Of a DNA stretch of 64,000 nucleotides, positions 12,078-24,261 are shown piece by piece. The position numbers and the translations under genes were made by a program. The notes below the pieces were generated by a model, which saw only the letters and a program-made list of their open reading frames with translations, searched no databases and had not been told where the DNA came from. Origin of the DNA: Coriaria nepalensis (Eukaryota > Streptophyta > Magnoliopsida > Cucurbitales > Coriariaceae); NCBI GenBank assembly GCA_027186245.1, contig CP114482.1, forward strand, positions 32,569,209-32,633,208, written 5' to 3'. The stretch's first letter is position 1. Every line of letters begins with the position of its first letter.

Positions 12078-15000
12078 GACCCAAGAGTTTCAAATTAGGC
12101 TAGGGGCTAAGCTGCCCAAGTGCATCTTAGCGAAACCCTTAAATCTTGATAACTCAAAGTGTCCATCTAATTCAATAGATCCAACATTCCACAGACTGTC
12201 TTAGAGAACATATTGCCCGAATGTATAGTTAGTAGTTACACGCAGTAGAGAAAAAGTTAAGAGGGTTTATTTGAGATTCTGGTTAGTAAACCGATTAGTA
12301 TCTCAAAGGAAGGATCAAAGAGAAAATCACACATAATCAAAGAAGCTGAGAATAGCGTAATAAAGGAAGGAGAAGATATCATAAGAGAATTGCAAAGATA
12401 TAAGGGGACCTTGCAAACGTCGAATAAAATGTTTTAAAATTTTCCTTACAAATATTAGTTTTTCAGAAGGTATTATATATATGTGGCAAAGTTGCAAAAT
12501 GTTAAAGGGTTGGAACTAAGCTCTAGAATTGTTTGCCTCTTGTTGGATGGGATCAATCTTTTTCCCAATGTGAGCATTTTCTTCAACATATATGTTTTTG
12601 GCTTTAGTTTCCTGATAGATTGAATTGTTTGATATCATCCCTATCTCAACTTCCTAGCATGATACGTCGGCTATGCGATCTCAACTATATTATCCAGAAT
12701 CAAGTTAGGCTTCTCTAAGCAGAATCCTCCTCAGTAGTAAGTCATTGATTTTTTAAGCCTTTCATAGACCATCTTGTTGTAATAAAGCTTGATTATTGTT
12801 TTCAAGGCCTCCTCTTTGATTCTTGCTTCCTCCATATCCTTCTACATGATGTCTAAAGCCTCTGCCAAACTCTGCATATTCTCCTCTTCATTGAACATAA
12901 TCCTTCTATAAGAGGGCAGACTCTCTTCAGTAGGGGTTATGGCCTCTAATCCATATGTAAGGTTAATAAGAGTCTGACCAGTTGCAGGTTAAGAAATTTT
13001 CAGAATGGCCCCACAGCACGTATGGGAGCTCATTCCCCCACTTATCCTCATGCCCTTCCATCCTCCTTTTTAGCAATTTTTTAATTACCTTGTTAGTAGC
13101 CTCCACCTACCTATTAGCCTAAGGGTTGACTGGTGAGAAAGTTATGTGTTTGATCTTCAACTAGCACAGAAGCTTTAGAATTAGGAATTATCGAAATGCT
13201 TCCCATTGTTTGTGATCAATGTCTTAGGAATTCAAAACTTGCATATGAGATGTTTCCAAATGAACTTTATGGTAGCGGCCTTTGTGATTGAGGAGAATGG
13301 CTCAATCTCTACCCATTGGTAGAACAATCAATCATTAGTATTATTTTTTTTTATTTGGTTCTCAGTAAAGGGCCAAATGAGGTCAATCCCCCACTTAGCA
13401 AATGGCTAAGGGCTTGAGATTGAAGTAGGAGATACTAGTGGTCATCAGCACACATCAACATGCACTTGGCACTTACGACAAGTACGACTCTAACTTCGAC
13501 GTCCCTCTTCATGGTGGGCAAGAAATATTCTTATAAGAGCAATTTCCTAACTGTTGCACATCTTTTAGAATGACTACTGCAAACCTCCTCCTATATTTTT
13601 CTCAGAATTTGATCAACATTCTCTTCTCTCCCACATACCTTATTAGGGGCTTGCGATATCCCCTCCTATATATAGTACATCTTCAACTAGTATGACTCTT
13701 ATTGGTCTTCATCTAACATGGTGTGCCTCATCAGCAAGGGATCACAGCTCCCAATATCTAAGTATCTTTTCAATGGCCTTATCCATCCTTCCTCCTCCAC
13801 AGTCATGACTATCATAGGTGTTTATGTGCTAGGCTCATCTAGATATCTATTTAGAGTATTGTCTGACATAGTAGTTTTAGGGGTAGTAGCTAACCTAGGC
13901 ATAGCATCAGCTTTAGCATTATGCTCCCATTTTGAATGTAGGATTTCATACCATTCCAATCTGCTCAATATCGCCTCCGCCTTCTAATGTAGGGTGCCAT
14001 CTTTTCAAACTTAGTCTAATACTCCCCCTTAGTTTTCCCATGACAACTTATGTGTTACTAATTATTTTCACTTTCTCTACTCCTACTTGCCTTGCCATCC
14101 TCTGACCAGCAAGAAAAACCTCATACTCAGCTATATTGTTCAGTGCTTTGAAACATAACCAAAGTCCATACTCAATCTTGCACACCTTAGGTAAGATTAG
14201 AATGACTCTAGCTCCCCACCCATCCTTATTTGCTACCCCATCTACTTGAAGACCAAAAAAGGCGGCTTCAACTTTGGAAATTGGGGAGGTAGATCAACCT
14301 TTATCTCATCAGACTCCTTCATCACCTGATTAGTTTTCCCAATGCCCTGAGCAGGGCCTGAGCTAGTGATTTCCAAATTATAGTCTGATAATGCCTAAGC
14401 CTTTATGGTAGCTCTAGGATTGTATGGATATCAAACTCCCTCAACTCTACCAACCACTTTAACAACCTTCTAGATATATCTAGGTTTTGCAAGATCCGTT
14501 TAAGGGGCAGATTTGTTATGACCTTAATAAAGTGTGCTTAGAAATAAGGGTGAAGCTTCCAAGCTACCACAACTAAGGCCAATGGTGCTTTATCCGCCCT
14601 CAAGTATCTGCTCTACAGACCGCTTATCACTTTACCAATGTAGTCGACTGAGATTAGCTCTCATTTTTCCTCCCTTAACAGTACTGAGCTAACTTCTAGT
14701 TCACGTACTACAATATAAAGCTTCATCCTCTCCCTCATTATGGGTTTGCTTAGTTTAGGTATATTAGGTCAATACTTCTTAAGTACTTCAAATGCCTGAT
14801 CACACTTCTTTCTCCAGCCCAACTTGTTAGTACCCTTCAATGCTTTGAAGAAAGGCAAACACTTACCAACCGACCTGCTCATAAACAAGCTTAATGCGGC
14901 TATCCTTCCAGTCAACTTTTGAATGTCATTTTTATTTTGGGGGCTTGAATGTTAAGTATGGTTTGGACCTTCTCTGGATTCAACTCAATGCCTCGATGAT

Positions 15001-16257
15001 GCACTATGTATCCCAAAATTTCCCAAAACCACCCCAAATGAATACTTCTCCATATTAAACTTCATACCAAATCTTTCCATTACCTCAAAAGCTTTTTTTA
15101 AGTGTACATGATGATCTTACTTGAAACTCTTGACTAAGATTTCATTCACATACATCTTCATAGTTTCTTCCAAATTATTTCTAAAACATTCCATTCACTA
15201 GCCTTTGGAAAGTTGCTCCTGTGTTTTTCAGTCCAAAGGGCATAACATTATAGCAATGCAAGCCCTTGTCTGTTATGAAGGATGTCTTCTCCTGATCAGA
15301 CCCCTACAGCTTGACCCAATGATATCCTAAGTAGGCATCCATAAAGCTAAGTAGCTCATGATCTAATGTCGCATCCACCATAAAGTCTATGCTCATTTGG
15401 GCAAGCATCATTAAGATTGACAAAGGCAACACAAAGCCTCCACTTTCCATTTACCTTGCGCACCAGTACCACATTAGATAACCATTCTTGGTATTGCACT
15501 TTCCTTATAGCTTATATTTCTAGTAACTTCTTCACCTCAACAGCTATGGTTGGGTTTCTTTCTTCATTGAACTTTCTCCTTTCCTACTTGATAGGCTTTG
15601 CAACTGGCTTAATCCCTAATTTGTGAACAATCACATCCTCAGAGATACCTATAAGATCAATTATATCCCAGGCAAATAGATGTTTGTGCTCTTACAGGCA
15701 TTAGGTGATGCTAATCAACTCAGGAATGTTCAGGCCAACCCCTACTTTAAGGCTCTTTTCTTGTAGATCAATCTAGTGTAGTGACTCAGCAGTTGATGCC
15801 CTTGCCTTCTTTCTTTCCTCCTCCATTCGATTTCTTTCTTCATATTTCTCCTCATCCTTTTGAGTCTATTCTGCAATCACATAAATTTACCCCGCCTCAT
15901 CTAGTGCCTCTTCTTTACGGTGTTGATATAGCACTCCCTTGATTTCCTATAATTTTCCTTGACCACAATAATACCCTTCTTGGTTGGGAACTTCATAACC
16001 AAGTGTTTGGTTGAAACTATGGCACCCAAAGCATTCAAAGACAGATGGCCCAATATAACATTATAGCGAGTTGCAAAATTTATAATTAGAAAGTTAACTA
16101 GTATAATAGATCTATTCTAACCATCCCCTAGAGTCATAGGGAGATAGATAATTCCATCAACTTTTAAGAATTTTCAAGAAAACCCCTATAAGGGGGACCA
16201 AAATACGATCTGTCATAGTAGCTGAAATATTAGTAGAGATAACCAGAGTATCATTAT
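12078..16257 (-). pseudogene. Tat-like Ty3/gypsy pol relic (minus strand)
   Basis: Read leftward, the sequence passes through worn reverse transcriptase, RNase H and integrase. Recognisable pieces are MYVNEILVKS near 15120-15160 (the YVDD box altered to YVNE), HHRGIELNPEKVQTIL near 14960-15000, CRKCQVHVDVC near 13450-13490 and PFAKWGIDLIWPFTEN near 13370-13400 in integrase. Stops and frameshifts are dense, so plus-strand open frames here (for example 13718-13987) are chance. The YVDDMLVKS-like wording suggests the Tat/Retand lineage. The same element continues at 18354 across a solo LTR. The 12078-12500 part shows no clear domain. Confidence 0.7.
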
Positions 16258-18353
16258 TGTTGAAAAATAGGTTTAAAATTTGCAACAACAACAATTATTG
16301 ATCGTAGTATATAAAAAAAAAAATCTATAAACTTTTAGCCATACTTTAGATATATATATATTAATCCCATACACTAGATCAAGAATTCATACCTTAGCCT
16401 ACGCAGGTCAATCGTTGAGACTCACATCACAATCTTCCAGTCGATCCTCAACACACTATGTGTGTGGGGCATGTACAGATGACTAGGTTTTCTTTCTTAA
16501 TATTTTCAGCATCCTCTCATAATTAGAATATGATGTATTTATAGAATTGTATTAAGGCTTCCATTCAAGACTATTTTATAATTTAAAAACTCTTTTAAAT
16601 TAAATTGAATTGAATAATTCAAACATAATATCAAATAATAAAATAATGAGATGATATGAAACTTGTAATATAATTACAAAATCGCCATGGCCACTTTTCT
16701 ATCCCTATGGCTGGCCACTATCATCGTGCAAGCACAGTGATAGGCTTGTGACATATGTCACATTATGACTGTATTGTCTCTTTATTTTATTCTATCAAAT
16801 CTTTTAAAATCCAATTCAAAACTAATTCAAATCTAATTTAAAATAAAATTTTATCTATTTTAAACCAAATTATATTTTATTTGAATTTTAAATTAGTTTA
16901 TCAAATCCATTTAAATTTGATTTGTCTAATCTTAATATTAAATTTATATCTCACATCAACCTAATATTAGATAACATATTTAATTCAAAATTAAATATAT
17001 TATTATTTAGTTACAGTGAATGTCAAAATTAACTATTCAAAAATGTCTTTTAATTAATTAATTCTTTAATTAACCAATTAACACTAATTACCTCATAATT
17101 ATATATTTATCCCAGAAAACTATTTTATTTACAAATAAGTTATTTTTCAACGTTTGTCACTTCTACCCTATATAGAGTTTTATAGAGCCGACATGGGGAC
17201 TATGGACCTAGAATTTCAAACTCTAATAAATTAGATCATTAATTAAACTTTTTATTCTAATAAATCTTATTTATTAATCTCAATATTATTTCACTAAAAA
17301 TATGATATTGAACTCTTACAATTGTAGAACAAATTACTGAACAATCTCCAGTAGTCCATTGATATTATCATTACATGCATTTCAATCCTCCAATAATTGT
17401 TTAATAATTAGAGCTGGTCAAAATTATCATTTTACCCTTCTAATTATCTCTTTATCTTTATGTATCGTTAATCTACAAGTGAACAGTCAATTTATAACTT
17501 AATTATAAATTTGAACTCAAAACTATTCAGTTCCAGAATTAATTTTTAAGGGAACCAATATACAATCTTCTATGAAAAAGGTTTGGATTATGTATCTATA
17601 AATTATGTTATCAGCCGCTTATCCCAATGAACCTCAAAACAAAAGTATTTAGCCAGTTTTACAAACAAACTGTGACAAGTGAATCAAAAGATCCAGTTGA
17701 TATAAACAGGAGTTCATGAGTATTCATGATTCAAATTGATCTACATATGATCATCTATTGATATGAATAAAATTCTTTATGGTAAACGGTATGTTGATAA
17801 AGAATTAATTCTTATCGAGTCTAGTCCTGTATAATCCAATTATATAAAGCACATCCACTAAGATGTTTATCTACATTAGTGATCCGGATCTAGATCACTT
17901 GTATTCATAATGCCAGTGGACCATACTAACAACCATTAAATAAAGATTAGATTACATACTTTAATATATTGCATATAATTTAATTCATTATTTATAATCT
18001 TAATCCTCTCGTACTAGTACAAGATTATAGTGACATAAATGAATTTAGAATTTTCTAATATTTATAGACATTATTTGATAATAACACACTTAAATAATTA
18101 TATCAAAAAATGTCACTTTCATTAATTTCATAAAATTGTACTTTAATATATTGCTGACAATTTAATTCATTATCTATAATCCCAATCCTCTCGTACTAGT
18201 ATAAGATTATAATTATATAAATGAATTTGGAATGTAATATTTATACACATTATTTGATAATAACACACTTAAATAATTATATCAAAAAATATCACTTTTA
18301 TTAATTTCATAAAATTGTACTTATTATATGCTTTTAGGGCACCATGCCTAACA
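16258..18353 (-). mobile_element. Solo copia-type LTR with ATTAT target duplication
   Basis: The block begins TGTTGAAAAATAGG and ends CCATGCCTAACA, the TG...CA pattern of an LTR. It is flanked on both sides by the same five bases, ATTAT (16253-16257 and 18354-18358). It shares long similarity with the LTRs at 46933-48728 (opposite orientation) and 56967-58733. No internal element sequence is present, so it is a solo LTR left by recombination between two LTRs. It splits the minus-strand Tat-like element between pol and gag. At 2.1 kb it is longer than its relatives (about 1.8 kb), in part because of the internal duplication at 17959-18320. Confidence 0.88.
17959..18320. repeat. 182-bp tandem duplication inside the solo LTR
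   Basis: Two adjacent copies start at CTTTAATATATTGC (17959 and 18141), giving a 182-bp period. Both include the CTCTCGTACTAGTA block and end in TTCATAAAATTGTAC. They differ at more than a dozen sites, so the duplication is older than the 92-bp one at 9907. Confidence 0.85.
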
Positions 18354-19095
18354 ATTATGTGGATAGATAACACAACTTTCATCCTCCCTACTGAATGAAA
18401 GACTCAGATCAGCCTCCGAGTGTCTAGATTGCTTAATAGAGTACACCTTAGCCTGAGCTAGCTCCCTCAGGCATAATGTCCTCTAGCAACCATAATCTCC
18501 TTCTTCTAGTCCTCCAATGATAATGTGTATCCCCCCCTGAACCCCTCGATGTCCCAAACTAGCATTAGCCCCCTCAAATCTAGGAGCTTCATGTTTGTCA
18601 TACCTCTTACTATGCACTGATGCACCTTCCTCTTCACACGAACTCGCCAAGTGGCCCCTCTTGAACCAGCTTCGCCACCTCCTCCTCAGATTTGTACAGT
18701 TTCTAGTATCATGACCATATTCCTTATGGTATTATCTACAGTACATGTCTATTATGCTAGACTCTAGTATATAGTGGAATAGGCTATCTAAGTAGGTCTC
18801 CACTCTCCAGCCTATCACTGATGATCACTGGTCCTTCCAATGGAACAACATTCTGATTACCTCTCCTCCCAATCCATGGTGATGTGACATATATATCCAC
18901 CTCACCTATAGGCTACGACACCTTGAGTGAAGGAGGGGGAGGAAGCATAAGCTCTCCCTTTACCTCCTTCCTAACACATTGCATTATACCATCCATCCTT
19001 GCCTTTATGGATTACCCCAAAACCTTTTCTATACCAGTGCTCGAGCTACTAACCATGTTCCTCTACATAATTTCTCTATCTAGTATAGGGTTATA
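18354..19095 (-). pseudogene. gag relic of the Tat-like gypsy element
   Basis: On the minus strand at about 18600-18740 is a gag-like zinc segment, HKEYGHDTRNCTNLRR followed by FKRGHLASS, as in Tat-type gypsy gag proteins. A stop interrupts it just before HKEYGHD. It connects with pol at 12078-16257 once the solo LTR is removed. A plus-strand open frame at 18884-19174 is its shadow. Confidence 0.6.
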
Positions 19096-19262
19096 TGTGA
19101 GATACCAGTTGCTAAATGAGATGTCAGTTTGGAATGTAAGATACCAGTTGCTAAATGAGATGTCGATAATATGAGATATCGGTTTTCCAAGTGAGATGTC
19201 AGTTTGGTATGTGAGATGTTGGTTTTCCAAGTGAGATGTCGGTTTGGTATGTGAGATACGTT
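19096..19262. repeat. GAGAT(A/G)(C/T)CAG/GTCGG minisatellite
   Basis: Short direct repeats of about 24 and 34-35 bp built on GTGAGATACCAGTTGCTAAAT and AAGTGAGATGTCGGTTTGGT, each present at least twice. They lie at the very start of the LTR-like block. Confidence 0.8.
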
Positions 19263-19899
19263 TGTCTTGACATAGGAGAATCTCTGATGGCATGGTGAAC
19301 TTAGTCCCGAAGTAAATTGAATTAGGATAATGGTAATAGTAATATAATCAAGATATTATATTTCTACACTATGCAGTGAAAGACAGCAGGGACGGTGAGC
19401 TCATCAGCTCACCCTTCCTTTAATTAATCTTATAAGACAAGCTTAAGAAAATATAAGATAAGATTTAAAATATATATATATCGACACTAGTTTTTCCACT
19501 CACCACCTATACAAGCCTAGAAGTGTTTAGTGGCAAGCTAGCAGAACAAGAAAGATTGTTCCTTTACGTTCTAGTTATCGGAGGTGGTGAATGAAAGATT
19601 ACTATCACTTTGTTAATCCATGTGAAAAATTGAACGAAGACTCAGAAGTTCTTCCTTAGTCCATGATATGGGATCATCAGAGAAAGAAAATAAGTGTTCT
19701 AATGCAGGAGACAGTACCAGTTGAAGGTTTTTTCTAGTAAGAACTGCTTATGTTCTCTTAGACTTAAAATCAGTAGTTCATAGATAATAGATAGAATTTA
19801 AGAGTAAAATTCATAGGATATAAGATGTTAAAGTGAAATAAAGGTTTAGTCACCCTACTAAGTTAGCAAGGACTGATTGTGTTGAGGTTTGGAAGCAGA

Positions 19900-20220
19900 G
19901 GGTCGACAGGTCAATGGCCACAATGTAGAAATTATTCTACGGGTCGACGCCTTCAATGTATGAAGGTCTACGAAGTCGATGGCCATAGTGTAGAGATTAC
20001 TCTATGGGTCGACACCTTCAACATATGAAGGGTCTACGGGGTCAACAGCCACAATATAGAGATTACTCTACGGGTCGACGTCTTCAATGTATGAAGGGTC
20101 TATGAGGTAAACGGCCATAGTGTGGACATTACTCTATGGGTCGACGCCTTCAATGTATGAAGGGTGTATGGGGTCGAGGGCCACAACATGGGAATTACTC
20201 TACAGGTTGACGGGTCTACG
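19900..20220. repeat. 65-66-bp minisatellite (GGGTCGACGCCTTCAA)
   Basis: Four full units begin with GGGTCGAC at 19941, 20006, 20072 and 20138, and a degenerate unit follows at 20204. Periods are 65, 66, 66 and 66 bp. A partial unit precedes at 19900-19940. Units alternate in using TCTAT or TCTAC at their end. Related but differently spaced units lie at about 62690-63070. Confidence 0.93.
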
Positions 20221-21693
20221 GATTAGAGGACCGAGATGTTGGTTTAGAAAGTCAGTATATCGGGTTAAACGATAAGATGTCAGTCAAAAGCAGTAAGGTG
20301 TCGGTCTTAGTCTAGAGAATTAGAGACCTTAAGCTACTAAAAGAAGGGTTAGAGGGTGGGACATAAAGGGTAGTTTAGTTATTTTTGTCAATTAAATTGC
20401 ATTGAACATCCCTAATGGTTGTGTTATCCATCTTTGCTTATTTTGATACTTAGATCCATCTGAGGAGCATCTCACCATACCTTCTAGAGTCTGAGCAGAT
20501 TAGGATCAATGGAGGCTAAAAGTGAGTGATTACTATAGCATGTTAGTTTTTAAATGGCTTTTAAGTTATTAAGAGATGTAATGTTGTTTCATGGTTTATT
20601 CACTGCCTTTTGAAAGTGCTTATGCTATTTCATGGCTTTTTCCATATAATGCTAAAGGTTATTGAAATTGAATGAAGATTTCATGAGTTTAAGATCTATA
20701 AACTATTTTATGAAAACCATATGATTGGAATGAGAATTTTTAAAAGGATACATCTTATGTTTGGTAAGCTATGTATGGTATGGATTTCAAGTGCATGAAG
20801 TTTGTGATGGGACCATTCTAGCATTAGTTTTGTTGGACTATGTGCATATAGTAGTTCATGTATGGATTATGATTACCTGCCTGGCAAGGTATGTTACCTG
20901 CATAGCAGGGTATGTTAAAAGGAGAATTGCTCCTTTAGGTATTATCTCGTAGGTGATGGGAACAGCAGTGACGTGTGACCTTTTAGCCCCACACATGAAA
21001 ACTTCTTGTGAAAGTATTAATAAGAGCAAAGTGTCACATGGTCACCTATTGTGTCCCAGGAGGGAGCAAGGTGCCCTAGAGGCTACCTCTTGACTCCTAC
21101 ACTTAATGTTTGTGAAAGATATAGAGATTTACGAACAAATAGATTCGTTGATTTTCATGATGTTTTTCAGTATTGAAACCAGTACATGTATGTTCAAGTA
21201 TATACCATGGATTTGAGTTGAATGATCTGTTTTAGAAACTTTAAGACAAGAATGCGAATCTATATTGTTTATTGAAATTTTCTTGCTGAAATCGTTTCGA
21301 CGGATCTTTTCTTTACCGATTCTGAAACCATGACATGCCATAGTTATTACTCACTAAGTTTCATACTCACCCCTCATTCTTCTTAAAACCTTTTCAGATT
21401 AGGGAAGGATTAGAGTCTTCAGGGGACAACTCACTGAATTGCCTAGTAGAACTTGGGTAATTTTTATGTTAAGTGGACTACGCTTTGGGATAGTGCTAGC
21501 CGCTCTATTGTATATTTGGATAGATAATGTAATAATACAATAGATGAAAAATATTATAAAAATATATAAGTTATGTTTTTGTTGTTACATTTAGTACAAA
21601 CTCGATACCCGCTTAGACTGTAAGTACTAGATACTGATGAATGAAAAAAGAAATTTTTGGGTTTAGCTAAACCCCACATGTTCTAACATTTTA

Positions 21694-22112
21694 AAGTAAG
21701 ACAAGTAAGAGGCTTGTGATGATTGCATGACCATGGATTCCTCATTACGGGTTTCAAGTTATCTTCAGTCACGTGGTCCTCATGCTGGTCACAGATCTGG
21801 TAAATCAAGTCATGACACTATTGCATATATTTCTCCAACATCCATTAATGGAGCCAATGGGACTATAACTACTTCACGGACTACTCCAGAGGAACCTCCA
21901 TGCGCATTCTCATCGTCTTCCAATTATTGACAGGTATGAAAGGTATGACACTACCCCTCTACTTGGCCTTCGTATCATCCTCTCCTTCCCCAACTTTTTT
22001 CCTTACTCGTTCAGTAACCCCTACCATTCTTTCCAACAATAAAACTAAAGGCCTCAATTGAACAAACTTTCGATTATGAAAACTAAAATATCCCTACGAT
22101 TGTCACCAAACT
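21694..22112 (-). mobile_element. 5' internal region and probable primer-binding site of the Tat-like element
   Basis: Read leftward, the sequence AACAG TTTGGTGACAATCGTAGGG (about 22090-22115) looks like an LTR end in CA followed by a worn primer-binding site of the TTGGCGCCGTCTGTGGGA type. If so, the 5' LTR begins at about 22113 and the gag leader runs down to 21694. The 67-codon plus-strand frame at 21727-21930 matches nothing I know. Confidence 0.4.
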
Positions 22113-22539
22113 GTTGATTCCGGATTTGGTCAGCATCTTTACACTAAGCCACCAACAGCATGTATGTTCATTAAATATTGATCTACACACACAAAATAGA
22201 GAAGGGTGCCGAGATTTGTGGCCAACAAATCCCCTCTGACAGTCAAGTTAGTCAGAGAAGATAAAAGGGGAGGTAGGACTAGGCCTATAGCTAGTAAATG
22301 GAATAGTAGTAATGAAAAATTTGAAGCCCAACCCTGCTCGTTTTAAAGCCCCCTTGCCCAGCCGAGCTAGGCTCAGTTGGACTCGGCCTGGCATTCAAAT
22401 TCTTTCAAAATTCAAAATCTTTTTTTTAGCGAGAATCCTTTTTTATCCTTTTTTGTCTTTTACTTTACCCTCCTCATATAATAATTTTTATATTCTCTTT
22501 ATCTGAATCTTTCACTCTAATTGTTCCTCACATTTTTCT

Positions 22540-22574
22540 CACACACACACACACTCTCTCTCTCTCTCTCTCTC
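22540..22574. repeat. (CA)n(CT)n microsatellite
   Basis: A run of CA dinucleotides passes directly into CT dinucleotides. It is a simple sequence repeat and likely variable between individuals. Confidence 0.95.
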
Positions 22575-22839
22575 TTAATCTCTTATTTAATCTTGTAATT
22601 TCTAATACTCTAAGTTATAATTAATTTTCATTCTTCCATAATCTCTAATTTTCTTATCATTAATCTCAATCCATTATCTTTATTCCTTAATCTCAATTCC
22701 TAATCTGTTATTTTTCATAAATTAAACCAAGGTCCAAGGTAATTAATTTTTTATGTTAACAATGTTATTATTTAATAATATGCAATGAAGATTTTATTTA
22801 ACCAAAAAAAAATTATTTATTATTATTATTATTATATTT

Positions 22840-23010
22840 AAAAATGGATGGGTCAGGTCTATCAGGTCTAAGATAAATTCAAAAGACTTCCCAAGCCTTG
22901 GCCCGAGCATATATTTAACATATGGGGCCGGACCAGCCTGCCTTAAATAGTAAAAAGTCCGGCACAGGCAGGGCTAGGCCGGGCGGCCTATTTTGACACC
23001 TCTAACTATA
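22840..23010. mobile_element. Possible end of a non-autonomous hAT-like element
   Basis: A GC-rich block ends in GGGCGGCCTATTTTGACACC, the mirror of the GGTGTCAAAATAGGCC termini seen in many small plant hAT-type elements. A similarly GC-rich block at 22319-22395 could be the other end. I could not align terminal inverted repeats or an 8-bp target duplication, so this is a suggestion only. Confidence 0.3.
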
Positions 23011-24261
23011 CTCATCTCCAACCTAGACAGCAAGCAGCTCGCAAAGGCAGACAATCTACAATTTACATGAATGAAATAATGAAACACCAACAGAGAATGA
23101 CAAAAGATAAAAGAAAGTAAAATGCTTTTCAAAGACTCAAATAATAACTAGATGATGGGATCCGTTTGCTTAAACTGAAATCAACAGCCATTAGCTAATT
23201 AGACTAATAAAAAACAAGAATTCAATTTGTAGATGTAAAAAAGAATTCAATCTGTTGCTTAAACTGAATTCAACGGCCAGTAATATAATCAAAAGCAGCT
23301 AAAATTTTGAAGAAACAAGGCAACACTTAATCTTAGAGAAGTACCCTCAAAACAGAGAGATCAAATAAACATTCAAGGTAATGGATGAGAATAAACAAGG
23401 ATAAAAAAATTAACGAGGAAGTTGAATTACCAAACCAGCTTTATATCTCCAACTCATCTCAAATCAAACAAGACCCGGATTACAGATTACTTAAATTAGC
23501 TGTTTTCAAATCTTTGGAAAAACCTCACTTCTGGATTCCCAATAAATTTTTGACCACCGAAAGAAGAAAGTTTACCAGAAACTGAAATACTTACGATAGA
23601 GCAAGAGACAGATATCGAGGGGAAGAGAGGGTGAAGATCAACGGCTGACAGGTTGAAGATGGGGTCTTCACTCTTCAATAATGGCTGCCGAGAGAAGACA
23701 CAAGAGAGTAAATCATTTTTATGTTTTTTGTTCTTAATTAATTTAGATCTTTCGAATAGATCCGAATTCCGGTTTAAAGATTCAGATCTGTCCGAACTGA
23801 ATCCAAGAAGCTAAAACGTGTTAAGGATCCAGTTAGAGCTATCCGAATCCGAAAGATCCGTTCAAGCATCTGGGAACCGGATCCAAGTACACAACCTTAG
23901 CCCGAACCTTACATATTCAAAACAATCTTCTCTCCACAAATTCAAAACCAGGCATACAATTTTAACATAGGACGATAAGGTACCGTGTATAGTAGTGAAT
24001 ACAGAGTCATCGAATATCTTCTTTGATTACTACTTATTCACCAACAGAAACCTGTTAAAAGAGAAAAAAGAGAACCCTCCCCCCCCCCCCCAAAAAAAAA
24101 AAAGACCCAAAGTCTTCATTTTTGTCATACTTTCTCTTTCCGTCTTCACAAACACAAAGATTAAAAATAAAAATAAAAAAACCTGATAAATAATACACGA
24201 CTTTATATATAATATTTATATATAAATATAAATAAAATCCCCAATTGCCTCTCTTTAAAGA

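Larger units (their letters stand above)
19096..21688. mobile_element. Long LTR-like block with internal minisatellites (copy 1)
   Basis: A 2.6-kb block bounded by TGTGAGATACC and TTCTAACA, with near-matching flanks TTATA (19091-19095) and TTTTA (21689-21693). It lies inside the Tat-like gag region and shows no retroelement protein, so I read it as a solo LTR, though the one-base mismatch in the duplication keeps this tentative. It is clearly homologous, in the same orientation, to 62127-64000: shared landmarks are the TCGACGCCTTC minisatellite, the GGAGCATCTCACCA / GGAGCACCATTCCA segment and ACTCACCCCTCATT. The ORFs it contains are short and not convincing. Confidence 0.55.
22113..24261. other. 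Intergenic repeat-rich DNA downstream of the kinase gene
   Basis: No supported gene. 22113-22300 may be LTR of the gypsy element. 22319-22400 and 22840-23010 are GC-rich blocks (GGGCTAGGCCGGGCGGCC, ending TTTTGACACCTCTA) of the kind found at ends of common plant non-autonomous hAT-like elements. 22540-22574 is a microsatellite, CA then CT. 22820-22845 is an ATT repeat. 24077-24103 is a C run followed by an A run. Near 23750-23890 short GATCCG words repeat irregularly. The last few hundred bases before 24262 should include the kinase 3' UTR. Confidence 0.45.

Noticed and set aside
13718..15626. Plus-strand frames of 69-89 codons in the Tat-like pol
   Set aside because: They oppose minus-strand RT and integrase remains and have no motif of their own.
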